A stretch of DNA of 64,000 nucleotides, taken from assembly GCA_963971225.1 (NCBI GenBank), contig OZ020268.1:61937900-62001899 (forward strand). Reading direction: 5' to 3'. Below, piece by piece: positions 61,401 to 64,000 of this stretch. The notes beneath the pieces were generated by a model. The model was given only the letters and a program-made list of their open reading frames with translations, was not told the origin of the DNA and did not search any database. The DNA is from Melieria omissa. Taxonomy: Eukaryota; Arthropoda; Insecta; Diptera; Ulidiidae. Made by a program: the position numbers and the translations under genes. How positions within the stretch are numbered: position 1 is the first letter of the stretch; every line of letters starts with the position of its first letter.

Positions 61401-64000
61401 CACACTCACCACTAAAGTGCTTATAGATTCCAAACGGTATGGGTTACGTTAATAAAAAACCCCTTAAAATGTAGCTAGAGATTGCAGCTCTATCAAATTA
61501 AATCAATAATTTGATTACTATTCGGCAATCATGAACAGATCGATGTGCAAGAGTGACATTAAATGGCTGCCTACTGCAAAGTCGATAAAATGCTTGTAAA
61601 ATATGATGATTCTAGGTTTATAGAAAAAATAATAACCCTAAAACCTCGCTGGAGTTTTGAGCTTTCATAAATGGGATCAATCTTCTCGCTATCTCAAATA
61701 ATGCAGGAGAATTTCGTTGTGGAAAAGTGATATCGACCACATGATACATCTATATCAGGGGTGCCCAACATCTTCTTATGGAAAAGCAAACACCAGTACA
61801 TGCAAGTTGCCCAAAAAATGCAAACAAATTATTTAATTAATTAAATTAGTTGCAACAAAAAAGCCTACACACAAAAACTACAACAACAAAACCATCTAAT
61901 TTTTTTCATACATACATTTTCTTGAGGCAACAAAACAAAAATCCGCGCAGCCCCCACACGTGTTGCTTCGTTGCTGTCACAACAACGACTGATTGAAAGA
62001 ATGCACCTCTGATCTATATAACCAATCAAATGCTTGTGGTACCTAAGTACGCACAATCACTTTAATCAAAATGGCGTCAAAATTAAGCCAGAGTGACCAC
62101 CTTTCACCAATTTGGTAAATACAAAAAATATCCCACCGGCAGCATGATCGAAATTATGGCTGTTAAATCTCGACCCGTTAACGGATTTTAATAATATTAT
62201 GCCTTATTATTTAGCTAGACTCGTATGCTTCCTATAATGGTATCAATCATCCTTCTATACTCCAAGGTCCGAAAGCAAATCGATTTGGAACGGTGACTTT
62301 CAAAAAATTGCTACTTGGACGCAACCACTAAAATGCTTGTCAACACCAAATGCATAAGTGCATATTAATAGTTGACCACTTAAAATTTAGCCAGAGTCTT
62401 ATGCTTTCTATATTGGTCCCTAACTTTTCATTATCCTTCAGGAATAATGAGCATATCGATGCGCAAAGATAACATTGAAAAACTGCCTATTGCAAAATAC
62501 ACACTCACCACTAAAGTGCTTATAGATTCCAAACGGTATGGGTTACGTTAATAAAACACCCTTCAAATGTAGCTAGAGATCGCAGCTTTATCAAATTAAA
62601 TCAATAATTTGATTACTATTCGGCAATCATGAACAGATCGATGCGCAAGAGTTACATTAAATGGCTGCCTACTGCAAAATCGATAAAATGCTTGTAAAAT
62701 ATGATGATTCTAGGTCTATAGAAAAAATAATAACCCTAAAACCTAGCTGGAGTTTTGAGCTTTCATAAATGGGGTCAATCTTCTCGCTATCTCAAATAAT
62801 GCAGGAGAATTTCGTTGTGGAAAAGTGATATCGACCACATGATACATCTATATTAGGGGTGCCCCAATACATGTAAGTTGCCCAAAACAATGCAAACAAA
62901 TTATTTCATTAATTGAATTAGTTGAAAGCACATTGTGCATTTCTGATCTATATAAAAAATCAAACGCTTGTGGTACCTAAGTACGCACAATCACTTTAAT
63001 CAAAATGGCGTCAAAATTAAGCCAGAGTGACCACCTCTCACCAATTTGGTAAATACAAAAAATATCCCACCGGCAGCATGATCGAAATTATGGCTGTTAA
63101 ATCTCGACCCGTTAACGGATTTTAATAATATTATGCCTTATTATTTAGCTAGACTCGTATGCTTCCTATAATGGTATCAATCATCCTTCTATACTCCAAG
63201 GTTCGAAAGCAAATCGATTTGGAACGGTGACTTTGAAAAAATTGCTACTTGGACGCAACCACTAAAATGCTTGTCAACACCAAATGCATAAGTGCATATT
63301 AATAGTTGACCACTTAAAATTTAGCCAGAGTCTTATGCTTTCTATATTGGTCCCTAACTTTTCATTATCCGTCAGGAATAATGAGCATATCGATGCGCAA
63401 GGATAACATTGAAAAACTGCCTATTACAAAATACACACTCACCACTAAAGTGCTTATGGATTCCAAACGGTATGGGTTACGTTAATAAAAAACCCCTTAA
63501 AATGTAGCTAGAGATTGCAGCTCTATCAAATTAAATCAATAATTTGATTACTATTCGGCAATCATGAACAGATCGATGTGCAAGAGTGACATTAAATGGC
63601 TGCCTACTGCAAAGTCGATAAAATGCTTGTAAAATATGATGATTCTAGGTTTATAGAAAAAATAATAACCTTAAGACCTAGCTGGAGTTTTGAGCTTTCA
63701 TAAATGGGGTCAATCTTCTCGCTATCTCAAATAATGCAGGAGAATTTCGTTGTGGAAAAGTGATATCGACCACATGATACATCTATATCAGGGGTGCCCA
63801 AAATCTTCTTATGGAAAAGCAAAACCAATACATGTAAAGTTGCTCAAAAAAATGCAAACAAATTATTTAATTAATTGAATTAGTTGAAAGCACATTGTGC
63901 ATTTCGCTTGACCCTTAAAATTATAAGTGAAAAAAATATAATGTTGCCATTTGTCATTGCCGAAAGGCCAACCAATCGCCAACACAAAAAAGCATACACT
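58454..64000. repeat. Satellite block 10, to window end
   Basis: Anchors at 58784, 59953, 61085, 62184 and 63118 (1169, 1132, 1099 and 934 bp). The start parallels 150-1000, with one additional monomer. 62850-64000 parallels 29118-30265, which runs into pogo4, so another pogo copy is expected just beyond the window, near 64046. No gene seen. Confidence 0.93.

Noticed and set aside
150..64000. CRISPR array or bacterial direct repeats
   Set aside because: The repeats are kilobase-scale satellite monomers with TA/TTAA transposon insertions; no short repeat-spacer pattern.
150..64000. rDNA or histone intergenic spacer repeats
   Set aside because: No rRNA, 5S or histone coding sequence seen in any monomer.

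Overview
This window is a eukaryotic tandem-satellite array that has repeatedly been hit by transposable elements and then re-amplified together with them. I see no host gene, rRNA, tRNA or CRISPR. AT-rich DNA, an irritans-type mariner, piggyBac, pogo-like and hAT DNA transposons and an RTE-type LINE point to an insect genome, most likely a fly. That assignment is an inference from element content, not an identification. Heterochromatin (pericentromere or sex chromosome) is the natural setting.

Backbone: a satellite with a usual monomer of about 1.18-1.20 kb. I measured the period with one anchor (end of CCGTTAACGG) at 480, 1612, 2710, 5792, 6989, 11074, 12256, 13454, 16531, 19297, 22380, 25146, 26329, 27513, 28451, 29385, 32465, 33661, 36452, 37633, 38831, 41915, 44682, 45863, 46557, 47267, 50132, 51317, 52321, 58784, 59953, 61085, 62184 and 63118. 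Once inserted elements are subtracted, most spacings are 1179-1198 bp. Deleted monomers give 694-710, 934-938, 1004 and 1098-1169 bp. Each monomer itself looks like an old array of diverged units of about 180 bp.

Elements carried: (1) five copies of a 1.88-kb pogo/Tigger-like element with TA duplication. Each keeps a CENP-B-type helix-turn-helix fragment, has lost its DDE core, and carries a nested 412-bp foldback element. (2) Five copies of a decayed piggyBac-like element (piggyBac-1, about 1.6 kb, TTAA duplication). (3) One mariner (8271-9563) with a nearly intact DD34D transposase, inserted inside only one piggyBac-1 copy. (4) A second, unrelated piggyBac remnant (48025-49706). (5) A full-length RTE-like LINE (53181-58453, minus strand) split by a 2-kb hAT-type element (54071-56082). 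(6) The 5' end of another copy of that LINE at 1-149, in the same satellite site.

Layout: LINE end (1-149); satellite; pogo1; satellite; piggyBac-1 A with mariner; satellite; pogo2 + piggyBac-1 B; satellite; pogo3 + piggyBac-1 C; satellite; pogo4; satellite; piggyBac-1 D; satellite; pogo5 + piggyBac-1 E; satellite; piggyBac-2; satellite; LINE with hAT; satellite to the end. All pogo and piggyBac-1 copies sit at identical monomer positions with shared internal scars, so they were amplified with the satellite rather than inserted independently. The block holding pogo1 through piggyBac-1 B recurs as pogo4 through piggyBac-1 E about 26.7 kb later (about 25.4 kb once past the mariner, which the second copy lacks). 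This gives a relative history: 180-bp units, 1.18-kb monomer, pogo (with foldback) and piggyBac-1 insertion, amplification, roughly 26-kb duplication, then mariner. The LINE junction is repeated 58.3 kb apart, so it too has been duplicated.
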